A stretch of DNA of 64,000 bases from Urechis unicinctus (GCA_034190875.2 CM067345.1:25994853-26058852); one strand, 5' to 3'. Positions 35,773-50,345 are shown, counted from the first letter of the stretch. Program-made: numbers and translations. The notes: generated by a model not told the origin, from the sequence alone.

Positions 35773-36104
35773 CAAAAAGTTATGCCTCTCTGGTACAGTT
35801 TTCGGAATAGATCCACGTGTATTGCGTTCAACGGGCTGATCACAAATGCTATTTTATTCGCACAGTCTTGTCCTCTAAGCAGTCCTGGTAAATCCTGGTA
35901 TATAACACTCTTTCCGTACCCGATCGGAATGTTTGCAATGACATCGCTTCTATCATTAACATACTCAATACATTCAATCTTCAGGGTAAACTCGCCGAAA
36001 TGTGAGACAACAACTCGATGCAGACAACTTTTGGAACCGTTGTTAGCTATTGTTATGGCTGTGACCGAATCGCTGATGGTGTCAACGCCTCCGACAAAAA
36101 GTAA
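35773..36104 (-). pseudogene. RecQ-like helicase exon 1 (Walker A and motif Ia)
   Basis: Open for about 110 codons on the minus strand without an ATG start, between a TAA at 36107-36105 and a TAG at 35771-35769. The donor TTTTG|gtagct precedes the TAG and leaves phase 2. Key residues: G-Y-G-K-S of the ATP-binding loop, then VISPLNAI. The N-terminal part (SHFGEFTLKIECIEYVN) fits the lead-in helix of RecQ-like proteins. Confidence 0.8.
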
Positions 36105-36154
36105 TTAAAAGAACATGGTATAACCAGTTCAAAAATGGAAATAATTTCATACTC

Positions 36155-39100
36155 GCAAATTATCTGTCTCAAAAATAATACTACATAGCTCAAGAAGCGG
36201 AGACACTTATATGTGTTTCAGCCTATGCACTCGGGACAGAAACAATGGGATTTTCACTGTTTCACTGTTTACAAAATAGGTTGTACTCAAATAAGAGACT
36301 ATAAGCTCGTTGCTAACAATGGTTGCATTAAATAACCTGAATGTAAATTAACCAAATTGAATGATTTGCCGTATTGTTGGCAGATAATTAGCCGTTGCGC
36401 GTGTGGTTTATTGAGGCTGAGCCATAAGTAGTACCTGTCTCGCATAAGTAATAAAAAGAAGGTGTGTTGTCAAGGAAAAGATATATGGCTTAAGCCTAAG
36501 CCACGTACCTGTGATAAATAGCTACATGCGACTCTTTTCCACAGAGCGATGATTATATAGTCTGAGTTTTTCATACAGTGTTGATATTACATGCGCGGTG
36601 AAAGTAGATAATCAGCGCCATATATCATATGAACATAGCAGCAAATTAGCCATACTATTAAAGACGACGGCTCATTTGGATGAATTACAATCACGTGGAT
36701 TCGATAGTCGATTCGCTGCCATAGCAAAAATGTAATGCATATCGGTCCCTTGTTGAATATTTTGATCAATGTCATTGCAGCTTAGGAAATGGCGAAGGCC
36801 TGCGTTTCTTATGCAAAACACGTGTTAGTGTAGCATAAACCAACGGCCGTAAAGTTATCAAAGCCTTTATATAAATCTGGGTCAATTAATCAACAAATTC
36901 GTCAGTGAGCTTTATATAAAGTAATGGCATGTCGTTGCATTACTCAATCGTGTAATTGACATTAACTAATAACAAGTTAACGAAATATTGTTAAATTGTA
37001 TAGCGTAGAAACTTATGAGAATAAACGCTACATTAAGTAGGAACAAATAATAAGCATGCTAATCAAAAGCATAGATGTTGCTACAGACTATTTTGTATAG
37101 GTGTGAGTTAAGAAATGCCCATTGATGGCACATTGCATTGTGCTTAGCAATGCGCTGCCACTCCAGTTGAAACTATCCAAAAAGGTTGTCAGCGGAACGT
37201 GTTTAAATAAGTCAATCTGGTCAGCCAGATAGTAACCGAACCAGTATATTTCCATATAACACGTATGAAATGGCGTTTTCACTAGCGACCTTATATTGCA
37301 TATTATGTATGTCATCGACAATGCTTCTAGGTACTATCAGCATGATAAAAAGTCCTATTTATCAACAACAATAGACAGACATATATTTCGCGGGGTGATT
37401 GCCGTGTCTATTAGAACAACTGTCCGAAGTAAGAACTTCATAAAACAAAAGGTTGCATTTGCATTATGCACCATATAATACTTCAGCAAACATATATGCT
37501 GCCAGGACACAATTTGTGTAGTTGCTTTTTATGGTCATCAAGCTCCTTGGACATTTCTGGGACTTTTTTTTAATGAGTTTTACAGTAGTGCAATGCTTGG
37601 TTCATGTGTTTTGATTGATTAGTAGTAATAACATTAGTGTCCAGGGAGCCATAAGCGAAATAAAACGGCGTTTTTCATCATGTAACGTGACAGGTAGTAT
37701 CACCTAAGCATATTGAGTAATTGAAAGAGAAAGAACCAACAAGAACCAATATGAAGCGAACGTTCCTCTGATATTACCCGATATAAGAGTAACATCGCTG
37801 TATTTATACATGCTACAGATGATAAAAGCAAAAGCATGTGAACATGTAAGAATCACAGTTTATATAATGCTGTACGTAAATAAGCCTTATCAATGAAGTT
37901 CAACATTCCACGTAGTGATTGCCGATCACATATCAACGAATTAGTCGGCGTCCATGGACTAATTGCAATCAGTGAAGGCAGTCTAAGTTGATTACTTGGC
38001 AGAACGCTATCTAATTTAGAATGCAGAACTCCTCTTACGACACATTATGACAATGTTGCCGATGTCTGAAAATGATTATCAGTTAACTATAATCCCATTA
38101 CGGATATGGATTTCATCTGCGTAGTGCAATATTGCATAAAACACGATCACACAAAGTATGCTTCCTAACCTTAGCATCGTACCACATCGTAAGTAGATAC
38201 ATCTTAAGAGTATGATATATATCGCTGCTTTCCAAAACCTTATTCAGTAATTTAAGCTGTTAATGGATTAAAAGTCGGATATCGGCTCAACATGTTGCAT
38301 TCTCAGCAGATAGTGATTGTGATAATAAACGATACATATGAGACGACTAACATTTCTCTTGCTTAATGCCTTCAGAAACTCAGCCAGTGCTGTTCTCAAC
38401 TTGAAGGACATATTCCAGCTATATCGAATTTGATACAGCGTGTGATAACATGTCCTTTGATTGAAGGGGTTATGTTGATTGGTGATAATTATATATATAT
38501 GGCTACAGTAGCACCTGTATCAGCTGGTGAGAGCCAGATAGCAACCGACACAGAATAAAATGAACGGGATTAAATAGGTAGCGACGAGAAAACATCCACT
38601 TGTCATGTGGTTATTGTGCAACCCACAAATAAGCCATGCGATAAAATGATTATGAGGAGAGAGTCCACGAAGCTTATGCTCAGAATATTCCCTGTTTAGA
38701 ACTCTCTTTGTGAGCGGATCAGGGAGTTGTTGGTTGTATCTATCCTTCAAGACTCGTGAATAGCATGATAAGGTTCCAAGGTTGATATATCTAACGCCCA
38801 TTTCACTAAATCAATACAACTTATGTGAGCTGTGAGATTGGCCTCGTAAAGGAGCATCGAAGATACTGAATAGGCGGGGCCATTCCATCGCTAAGCACCA
38901 TGTGAAGGTTCCTGGTCCAGTCTACGCCTTACTGCATTAGTTATCATCTTGTTGTTTGTGTGATAAGAAGCATTGCTGGGAATGATTCAATTCTTACCTG
39001 GAGTTTGGTATGTTAACGGGTCTTAAAAACGATCTGGTTTTCCATTATCTCAATATGACCGAACGTAAAGAAAAAAACTTTTGATCAAATACTTGTCGTT

Positions 39101-40450
39101 TTACGGAATTCTTATTTCATACCGTGTCGATATAAAAAGTTACTATTCTATTTAGTTTCAAGTTCAACAGCAATTATAAAGTATATAAAAGCCTAATATG
39201 AAAGATTAGTTGACAGCAATCTAATACTTTAGGTTAATTGCTGATGGCCAGCGATTAAGGACCGAATCAACTGACTTAGTTATCTTCAGTTTGCTTAAAT
39301 GTGTCGATGCCTTGTACGTAAGCTGAAGCATGAACAGCAATGAGCTATGCCCGAAAATGTTTGATGTGCTGACCATCCGGCCAAATAAATTGAACTAACG
39401 GGCCAAGAGAGTCCCTCAACTGGATCTAGACCTATAGCTGATTTCATTTTTTATTTTGTTCGTGCACCTGTGGCGCGATATATGATCACGAGGATGTTTC
39501 ATATATCTCATGAAAATAGCTTCAGGAAGAAAACAATTTCCAAGAAATACCCGCCAAGTACCCCGTGTTTTATCAGTAAATAGCCAAATGTCATGGGTCT
39601 TGCTTAAGTGCATACAATACACCTCTAGGTACACTTGCTTTGCAAAATGCAATTACGCCTCAGCAACATGAAATCATAGTACCATGCGCTCGCAAATAGC
39701 TGAGACATATTTAGTAGATAGATCATGTCAATGGCGTGTGATGCTATTGCTTGGATGCAATCTTTTAGTGTTCCACCAGAATGCAATCTAGATAAACTAT
39801 GCATCACTAGTTGCATCAATTACGTATCAGCTACAACTGGTAAGCTGTTATTAAGATGCATTTTTCTCCGCGAATGTGCCTGCTCTTTGGAAGACCTCGG
39901 TTTTGGTTGCAGTAATACATGCATAGAATTTTGTACGATGATTATGGTGATGTGTGCTATTCGCATATGTTCTTAATTGAACAGTGTCTCTTTGGCCATC
40001 TCCATTTACAATACAATGGTTAGATGAGCCTTGCCCACCAGTATTGTCCCTTACCGCACATTCGTCCATATTATGCCGTATGGAAAAGGAACCCACATAA
40101 TCACGTCATTAATGACGTTCCATCCAGGTACCCTCATGAATAATACAATTAGTAGTAGAAGACGAAAACGTCAAACAAAATATACTTGGGCTTTGTTCAT
40201 AACATATCCATCTAGCGGAAGAATCGACCCGTACTTGCAATACAAGAGTATGAAAGCATCAGATACAAACAGTTTTGTTTTGCATATAGGGTGAATAAGA
40301 TGACCTGAATGTTAATCACTCAACGAATTTATCTCACTTGAGGTACGAATAGGCTGTTCACGGGGATATATCTTCAATACCGACCCCAAATTTCAGTTCA
40401 AAAGAGCATGCGAACTTGCAGAAGCCTTCAGCATTCAGGTGCTAATAATC
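36155..40450. repeat. A block, copy 2
   Basis: Begins inside the A unit at the position equivalent to about 15300 of copy 1 (shared ttatatgtgtttcagc element near 36205), directly after the transposon-rich island. It ends at the equivalent of about 20300, where GA and AT simple repeats begin. Shared words include caagctccttggacattt (37538) and gtatcagctggtgagagcca (38517). No coding frame is conserved. Confidence 0.75.
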
Positions 40451-40464
40451 TGCAAGCTTGGACG

Positions 40465-40910
<446 letters not shown>

Positions 40911-40915
<5 letters not shown>

Positions 40916-41011
40916 ATATTTGGATGCAATAGTGATAAATCTCCCCACACTTTTCTACTAATACGATATAATTTGGATGCCATAGTGATAAATTATGCAC
41001 TTTTCTACTCA
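40911..41011 (+). repeat. Imperfect ~51-bp tandem duplication next to the AT array
   Basis: tacgatatatttggatgcaa with gtgataaat and acttttctact at 40911-40961 recurs at 40963-41011 with a few changes. Confidence 0.75.
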
Positions 41012-41569
41012 GTTCCAGGTAAGTGTGCACTGCATTAAGCACTGATTAAAATGCATTTATCTGCGAATGTACAGATCTTTCCTGCAGCGATACAGCCATG
41101 TGAGTTTGTTCATAATTTAGATGCTTCTTAAACAACTCCATTTAAAGATTAACGCTTGGATGAGGATGTCATCCCTAGCCACCGGCATTTTTCACATAAT
41201 TACGTCATTAATACACACAGAATACACAAGGGGTTTGATCATTACTGATCAATCTTTAGATTTGCCATACCTTCATAATTAAGGCACTACATCAAAAGTG
41301 TTATAATTAAAAGGGTTGCAACTTTAGGAGTGTTACCCGTGGCGCAGCAGGGTCATGATAGCTTGCATTCGCACTTCTCGCATTGTATATCAACAGCTTA
41401 TATGAGCATATTGCGTGTCAGATTGATATAAATAAGTGCCTGTCATCCTTCAACGAACAAAAACTTCAGTTTTTACCCAAGCTTATGTTTACCGACTAGC
41501 AGCTTCATAGATTGTACAATAACACGGACGGACGCATCTATGTTGGGGGGGGGGGGGGGGGGGCACACG
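41012..41569. repeat. A-block tail fragment leading into A copy 3
   Basis: 41050-41110 matches the A tail (19995-20050, 39855-39910 and 54180-54235). The rest runs to the next A start and includes the poly-G run. Confidence 0.6.
41545..41563. repeat. Poly-G run of 19
   Basis: Uninterrupted G homopolymer near the junction of A-derived segments; could form a G-quadruplex or reflect assembly uncertainty. Confidence 0.95.
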
Positions 41570-44110
41570 TATAACTGGTTTACTAACATACAGCTAAATT
41601 TGATTTAATAACTTCACCGATTGTCTATTAACACCGACCGAAACACATCTATTAAGGTGTGCCAAGTGTATTTCTGCCTAACAATATTATTGTATTGAGT
41701 TTCATCGTGTGATGATAATTCAAGGTTTGAAGTCTGTAAAAAATATCCACAGCCTGCAATGTTTGCTGGTAGGAACAGCAGTAGGTCGGTTTGAATAATC
41801 GACTGAAGCACTAATTGAACCAATATGTTAGACCCTCAATGTAAACAGTGATGGCTGATTAGCTTTGTGTCAGCTTACAAATACAAATAATAAGCTAAAT
41901 TTTCATGGTGAAGTGATGGTGAATGCATTAGAATTGCTTGGCTTCACCGTTCAAAAATAGGTAATTCCTAATAAGAGACTATGAGGTCGTTACTATTGGT
42001 TGCAGTACAAGATGCCTAGAATGTCAATAATCCAAATTGATTTGTGTCATTGTAGGTATGAATATGCTGTTTGCAGGGAAATAATGCATTGGAAGTTATT
42101 TCACATTTGCGCGTGTGGGTTATGTATACTAAGTCAATAATACATGCTGATAATGGCGACCATTAATTGACTTACTACATCAACACTGCATCTGATTTCA
42201 TACATGCAAATATAGCAATATTTATTCAGGCTAGTATTCGTTAGCCTTTTACTCGATCCAACCGATTAAGAAATGAGATACTCTTTATATTGAATCGAAG
42301 AATATTCAAATAAACCTAAAAATGTCATTAGAAAATTTCTATAAAGAGGTCAAAGCTCTCCGCAATCTGAAGTTAACCTATTTACCATTTGTCATGCGGG
42401 ACACCACCGACTGATAACTTTTCTAGAACGTTTACATCGCAGTTTGACAAGCAGCTCAATTTAATAACCGTTGTTCATTTTCCAATTGTGCTACTTATTA
42501 ACTTAATGGCACCACAGTCTGCTTTAATGGTAGATATCTCAAGTTACTTGCCCCTTGACGTCGACCCAACCGGGAGAATGTTCGCCATCCGAAGCAGCAA
42601 AACCAATGACAAAAGCTTTTAGGGAAATAATAAATATCACAGAAGATGATGCGTTTGTCGGATGTTGCGAGACTCATGTCATCTATCTCAGACAGTCTGA
42701 ATGTAGCGTTAATCACCCACCATCAGGGTCTCACGGTCTGTAATAATTATGGCATGTAGTGACCCGTTTTATTACCATGCTAACTGGCACATTGTTTTTC
42801 GATACCGAGTTAGTCACATAGTGCTCATATTGCGTGCGCGGGTGAAACTAGATAATGATCGACTTATGTCATCGGTAACCTTACTAATGAAGACTACGGC
42901 TCACTAGAACCAATTATAGTAACATGAATGCAATGGTGGATTCTCTGTCATTGCAAAGTGTAATGCACATTTGTCCCTAGTTAAATAAAGATGAAACTAT
43001 TGCATACAGGGGTAGAGCTAATCATTGACGTGAGTTGTCAAGCAGTGTAACTGCATACATACTGAATGCGGAAAGGCTTGCACATGCTTTAACTTGATAT
43101 CAGACACTGGCTACTTTGCAATTCCCAAACCTAGTGGAATTAACAGGGGAACAGCGGAAATGCCAGTCAATCGTTTGACACACTGACATTGAACATGACA
43201 GCTGAATGTTCTCTTATTACATTGAGCCACAGAGATATATCCATAGGCCGCATGGCATATGCATCAGACGACGTATCTTGATCAACATTGATAGAGCTTG
43301 AGAAGAGACGAGGGTCACCTTTACTTATCCGAAACACGAATCAGTGAAGCACGAATAAACGGTTATGAAGTGATTAAGGCCACTATAATAATCACGACAC
43401 GTTGTGTGGCAATACATAAGTACTTTTGTCAAGGGGGCTTAGTAACCTGTGAGAGTAAACATGACATTAACCAGTCACAAAAAAATCCACAAAATAGCTG
43501 TGGCTACAGTTAGTTTGGGTGATCGATGTGAAATGCCCGTTATTGACACATTACAATGTGGTCAGCACAATGCTCGTAGGTATTCCACTCTATGAGCTTA
43601 CTATGCGTCCATCTTGTGCAATAACTGCCTTATATACGTTCCAAGCTTCAATTCGACGGGGATCTGATATATAACTGTAAATGGTACGCTTTGATAAAAA
43701 TCACTAAAGTTAACGAAACACCCCACCAACCGTATGTATTAAGGCAGTCTCGAAGTCGACTACATAAATGCAAAGTGATGTGGACATTCTCTGATAATTA
43801 CTTTGGCTTTATTAACCAGTGAACCACATTGTAGAATAAAGCATAATGGTCCTGAATTTTTCAATAGAGCAACATTTTGACAGTTATCGACAAACAAAAC
43901 CTTTGAATCCTGCATGCGAACGAGTCTGTTAATGTTGTCGCCTAGCCATTGTACTAACTGTTCTGTTATTTGTGAATACATTAAAAGTGAGGGGACAAAT
44001 TACCACAACAGATAAACAATCTAAATTATTAACGCGCCTTTCATATGAAAAACCTGTCCCCCAAGACAATGTCATGGAAGGGAACAACATGAATCCATAA
44101 ACATCAATGG

Positions 44111-44151
<41 letters not shown>

Positions 44152-44164
44152 TATATATATATAG

Positions 44165-44201
<37 letters not shown>

Positions 44202-44251
44202 TATATAGAGAGTATATATATACATATTTATATATGTATACATATAGAGGG

Positions 44252-44303
<52 letters not shown>

Positions 44304-44496
44304 GGCAAGAAAAAGGGAACAACTGGAATATGTATTTATATATATAACTGGAATATAACTGGGATATATATATTTATTATATGGCATAGAATATATATAA
44401 CTGGAATATGTATATATAGAACTGGAATATAACTGGGATATATATATAGATATATATATATATATATATAATACATATATATAAATATTCCTTAGA

Positions 44497-44539
<43 letters not shown>

Positions 44540-44567
44540 TTACATATATATATATATATATATATGC

Positions 44568-44639
<72 letters not shown>

Positions 44640-47600
44640 CCGAATAAAATTGTTGTTATTATTATAAGAACCTAAAGCTTCGTTAAGCATAAATCATTTG
44701 ACCAGGCATCTCTTATTTGACATTGCAGTAGTGAGTATTACTTACACGCGAGCACTATTAGAATATGCCCCATCTACCTTTTCTTAAGTACACATTCTGC
44801 ATGTTCCCATAGCACTATCCAAATTAGATTTAGTAATGTGACAATGCTAAAAGTATATGAATATTTGGGTCTAAATAATGTGTTGCCATGAATCATATCG
44901 ACCTATCGTAAGTTATAAGAATCACTATCGGCAAATGATATGGTTTTCCTGCAAGTATAAATAAATCCTTGGTGTACCGGGTCAGTTACACGCAAGAACT
45001 AGGGAATAGATATCATTATAACAGGTAAGGCCAGCTCGAAATAAGGCCAAATTTTTAATTAATTTCTTTATTCATTCAGGTGTACAGCTAAACGCGATGC
45101 TATGTAGCCATTATTAAAAACAAAAAATACCCTAAATTCAGAACGATCATCAAAATCAATTTGTACTATAATGAGTGATACACTGTAGTTTGGTATCCAT
45201 TCCAATTCTGGTGCGTTTTCTGTTGAGAGCACTCAAGAAAACCGCTCGAATAGATGTAGCCAATCGAATGGGACAACTACCACTTTTATTAATGAACTCA
45301 CAGAAATATTGGTATATTTTTGAACATGCAAATCTCGACGGTCAAGCTGAAATGATTCCAGATAATAATCAGGTTATGTACGAAATTTAAGTCAATTTTA
45401 ATTTATGAATCCCTTCTACAGCTCTATGGACTGATGGAATGCTGAGAGTGGGTGAGACAAATGGATAATATTTCCCGGTAAATTGAATAGTAGCAGTTTA
45501 TCAACCATCCATACAATAATTCCGATTTGATTTTCCACATAATTAGCTAGCAGTCGTTGATCATTTGACGTTTCTTGCCTTCAATATATCTAAAGATTAT
45601 ACACTAGGTTACACTATGCTCAAATATCTTGCAAATAAATTTTATTCTGAACAATGTTAAAAATGATCCAGGATGTAAATATGAAGGATGCATACACTCC
45701 ATTTGTATTTGGGGTCAATCTGTCTTTTCATATATACGCTGTGTTCTTGTGGCGTAAATGAACTAAGATGACGACCATAAATGTATCTTAGTAACTACAT
45801 TAACCCAATTCAAACAGAAACTGGGCATATGTGTTACCATTGCACAATTTCTGATGATGCATTTTACTGGAAGCAAGCTCCTGGAACATTTCCGTGGCTA
45901 TCTCTCTTCTCAAAATGATTCGTGAGTTAACAGCCTTATAGTAATACTATGCGTGGTTTATGTGTTTTGCCAAAGAAGCAACAATAACATTAGTGACCAG
46001 CAACATATTTGCGGATGGGAGTGAGCCTTGAGTCAGATAAAAGCTGCTCCATCTTATTGCATTTTTTTGTTATATAACACCAGTAGCGTAAGCTGGGCAT
46101 ATTAAGAAGTGATTCATGGCGCAACCAAATGGAGTGGCAAAACAACAGCAAAGAATAGAACAAAAAACTAACATTGCCCAGGGAAAGGTAACAACGCCAC
46201 AATTATTCATGTCAATGATGGTTAGCGCATGGCATTGCATTTGGCACAATAATATTATGTATTAACAAGTTGTAACTACAGTTTATATCATCTTGTACGT
46301 GATAATGCCTAATCAATGAAGTTCATCAAATGAAGTTCATCAATTTTTCACACCGTGATTGCCTCACACACATCAACGAATATGTCATATTTCGAATAGT
46401 TTTGAGTATCACATATATACCCCAAAGCGTCCATGGTTCGGTCTGATAGCAGTCAGTGAATGCGGTCCAAGTTGAACTCTTGGTAGAACGCTATCCACTT
46501 TAGAATGCTGGACTTCCATTTTAACAATGCTGCCGTATGATTGATGGATGCGTCATTCACATCAGTTGCATGCATTCACTAAAATTGTAACCTAGAACAG
46601 AATTACTGCCAGTAAGCATAAGCTTCTCAGTATTGGCGACGCTGACACCGCAATGGATCATAGCAACTGCACTGTCGCCTTTCTGCGTTGACATGGCTGG
46701 GTAACTAACTGTGAAGATGAACTATATGCGCATTATTGTATTGACTGTAACTAAGAATATTGATCACATAGAAAGCCTCCACATATTGGAAACCGATGTC
46801 TGCCAATGGTTATAGGCTAAACGGATGTTGTATTAACGGGAGATATTGCTGTCATCAGCACCGCACGATAATGCTTAAAACACTATCAAACTAAACTTGC
46901 TGGTGAAAACTTACGTCTGAAATTCTCACCTTAGCATAATATAACAATGTAAGCGGAAGCGAAAAAAGTACCAGATACAGCCTTTTTAGCTTTTAATAGA
47001 CTGAAGGTCTGATATCACTGAAGCACATTATATTCTTAGCAGAGAGCGATTTGAAGTCTGGTGTGATTACGAACGATACAATAACTGTATCAGACGCATA
47101 GACGACTGATATTTCTCCCGTTGAATGACTTCAGTGGCCAGCCCATGTGGCTCTTAATTTGATGTACATTTTCCACATGGATGGAGCATGATAAAGTAAA
47201 ATAGAATGTGATGGTATTTTTATATTCATCCTTGGTATATTATATTTGTGAGAGTAGCACCTGCATCATTTATATTCGTAGAATTATTCATAACATGCTG
47301 TTGGTGGCAAAAACGCGCGCAGTTGCCATCGCTTACTTTTTTTCAGTGTTCATCTTGTAATTGATAAGGGTACCATATTTTAGTTTAATTAGCGTCACCA
47401 CACATTATCATCTTCCGCAACATTAAGCACTATCAATATGATTACTATTTATAAAATCAAATGTAATGTATCGGCCGAATGTCAACAAAAACACTGGTAG
47501 TTTAATCAAGAAAGAATAACTACAAATGCAGTGGATCGAGCAATAATGTTCAACATTCATTCGGCACTTGCAAGAAAGGAGATATCCCTTTGAATGCAAT

Positions 47601-48400
47601 GTAATGTAAACATTCGGTGTCTAACCCCTGTGAGTTTTGTGCATAGACAAATAGAACCTCAGGATGATACCGCTTCTAATAGACAGCAATCATGCACCGA
47701 ATCATACATAATTAGCTGTTTAGAATAGTCAATGAAATTAGTGCTACTGGCTATTAGGCAAATAGATGTATCATATACCTCTACGTGACTTATAAAAGAA
47801 TGACAAAGATAAGTGTTTCATGCTGGTTAGTGGTCAAATGTTGCAACAAATAAGAATGTTATCACAAGGTTGTCGTTTTAAGGAATAGGGAGTTGAACAA
47901 ATGTCATCTATATCATAGACGACAAGGCCACACACATCTAATGACATTGACCCTGAGCATTTATATCACAATGTTGCTGGTCGATTTGACTCCTATGGGT
48001 GTTGTACACGTGGTGCATCTTTGTGGTGAATAGCTCGGGAATCTGGGATTAGGTATTAACAGCACTTTAACCAGCATTTTCGTGATTAAATTCAATAATC
48101 GTAAAATACTAAATCCCTATGGATAAATGCGCATTACATGTAAACAGTTGACTGCTTTTTTTGTCCCCATTTATCATATAGCGTTAGCCTTACGTGAACC
48201 ACAGACATACCGTGTATCGGCAACTCTGTTTTACACTTGTTTAAGGCCACAACAACCAGGTCATCGCCGATATGGGGATATTTGATGACTGACGTAAACT
48301 TATGATCAACGACAAATTGATAAGTGTTGAGTATGGCTCACCATCAGTGAAGAGTTTGAAAAATCTTTATACACTATATTCAGTGTAAACATATGTTTCA
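41570..48400. repeat. A block, copy 3 (longest)
   Basis: Starts with the shared taacaccgaccgaaacacat (41626). Carries an extra stretch at about 44.6-45.7 kb that matches A copy 5 (45180-45330 against 62130-62280; 45000-45100 against 61925-62015), so copies 3 and 5 share an arrangement not seen in 1 and 2. Later parts (46860-47200 and 47820-48240) match A copy 4 at 57280-57640 and 57740-57960. Confidence 0.7.
44113..44635. repeat. (AT)n array with interspersed AACTGGA words, about 520 bp
   Basis: Long AT runs interrupted by repeated taactggaat(at)aactggg segments at 44320-44445. Produces a 253-codon Ile/Tyr ORF on minus that is not a gene. Confidence 0.95.
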
Positions 48401-48749
48401 AGGCGCTTGGTCCTGGTGCGAATTTTCCGCGCGCTGAGACGCTCGTTCTAAATAGCATCGGAGCGCCGAGTCAGCACCACATACAAACCCCTGCCCCACC
48501 CTCACGCATCAATTATCCACCACATCTTTCTAACCTCAGCGTACTCTTCCCTCCCCTACCCCAAACCCTTACTGCAGTAAGTTTCTGTGGAAGACCAGCG
48601 TGATGCGCTGGTAAGAATGAAGTCAACAATAAAAAGACTCATGCCTGTATGTACTAAGAGTATATCATGGTTTGAATGAAATCTTTCCATAGGATTGGTG
48701 CATTATTAGATTAGCTTGTTGCCCTAAGCATCAAATGCTAAGTCAAGGA
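48401..48749. other. C-rich, GC-elevated junction between A copy 3 and B copy 3
   Basis: 48410-48600 is distinctly richer in G+C (cgcgcgctgagacgctcg; ccctgccccaccctcacgc) than the surroundings. A small inverted repeat ACCAGCG/CGCTGGT lies at about 48594-48612. No protein match. Confidence 0.5.
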
Positions 48750-50345
48750 AAAAAGAATTGTATAATTGCCTTCACTTACACATTCAGAACAATGGCTCTT
48801 TAGAAGAGAGCCGTGACTACGAATTAAACACAAACTTGATTTCCCAAAACAATCATCTTAAGCACCATTCGAAATGTTCAAAGCATCTTATTGAATCGAA
48901 GCTCTCGGTGAAGAAAATCCTGGCGATTGCACAGTTATCGTCGTAGGAATGGGCTAACTGGGAAAACGGTATGAGTCAAATCGTATTTTATACTGACGCC
49001 TTGGTTCCCTCGATAATGTCAAAAGGAACTTATTTGTACCATAAGCTAGAGTCGATCGATCATTTATATAGGTCAAACAGCAGTAAAGGCTGATACATCA
49101 GGGTTGGACAATATTTCCACATGGGTACCCAAATATTAGATACTCGTCCAAAACGACGTGCAACTCCAAACACGAGGTTACTTAACTTAAGATTTGTGTA
49201 ATGCAAAGTATGATGAACAGCAGATTATAGAAAGCATGCATAGCCAAGTAACCTTCGGGTCGACGAACTACATCACAGTAGCATATGGATGATCGTGAAG
49301 ATAATAATTTGTCACTTTCGAGTTTCCGCTTTACACAAGGTACGGGTGAACAATCTACATAACATGCGCGTATAGCAAAACAATTACCTACTCTTTTTAT
49401 CATGTATAAATTCTGACTGCCTAATTAATATGCTTATACTTGATATATTTTAATATTTCTAGGTGACATGACTTGATAGAGCAACATGTACTTCTCAGGT
49501 CATCAAGGAAGCCAAAAAAACGCCGAAGATTACCGATTCCTAATGAATAATCCTTTCCTCGTGGTACTCGAAAGACACCTAACACCGTCAAACTAGTCCC
49601 CGTTGTGTCAGCTTGATAGTGTGAGTGAAAACCATCGACGGGTCATTTCATGAACATCTAAGATTTAGCTCACGATGACACAGCAAGATTCTCCATGAAA
49701 TGCTTTCTGTATTGCTTGTACTATAAGGCCATATGCGGCATTCATATATCATAATATCAATTTTACAAATACAAATACACTTTAAGCAATTTACGATGTA
49801 TGTATGTGAGTGTATGATAGAGTGAGAGATAGAGAGAGAGGGAGAGAGAACAAGTGTGTGAGTAACTGACGGAGTGGCTTTCTAATACACTGTAGCGGAC
49901 GGCCCAAAAAAACCATTTAAGTCACAGCAATACAATACCAAACAGCTGTCTGACACATTCACGCGCCTTTGTTCAAGTGGAGAATCATAGCTCTAAAGCT
50001 AAATCCTTGCAGCATTCTATACCAGTCCCACCAAGTACCGTGATGTCCGTAAAAGCTAAATCCTTCCACAGCATAGATGCTGATTACTAGAGCGACAAGT
50101 AGTCCAATTTTGCAATCAGTATTTGTTGTCAGTCTAAGTACAGCAGCGATTTTGCTGATATATCGTTGGAGCGACAAAACAGAATACGTTTTATGCCAAT
50201 GTAGTTTTGAATCAATTAATGACTGCTTTCAGTCTAGCGGATCAAAGCAAACAAGATTTGCATCTCAAGGTCAAAAACATGCTTAATCATCAACGCCATA
50301 CCAAACACTAACGCTACCAGTCTGCACGGGGTCCGGAAATGATTA

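Larger units (their letters stand above)
34757..36104 (-). pseudogene. RecQ-like DNA helicase pseudogene, three exon remnants
   Basis: RecQ-family enzymes unwind DNA with ATP, moving 3' to 5'. The minus strand shows, in order: exon 1 (36104-35773) with DVIANIPIGYGKSVIYQ (Walker A, GxGKS intact; the usual Thr before it is Ile) and FVISPLNAIHVDLFRKL (motif Ia); exon 2 (35288-35214) with SVGCIVVDECHKVDHW (DEAH-type box, DECH); exon 3 (34991-34757) with TDFRKAFASIHTLKS, FPEIPFLGGLSGPL (motif III region) and VVQAHPERPYI. Exon junctions have GT and AG and compatible phases (2 between exons 1 and 2, 2 between 2 and 3). Exon 3 has a one-base frameshift and several stops, so it is dead. The stretch normally present between motif Ia and the DEAH box is short; another exon may hide at 35289-35772. 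The second helicase lobe is absent. Confidence 0.8.

Noticed and set aside
35782..36108. 108-codon plus-strand ORF
   Set aside because: It is the antisense shadow of the RecQ-like helicase exon on the minus strand.
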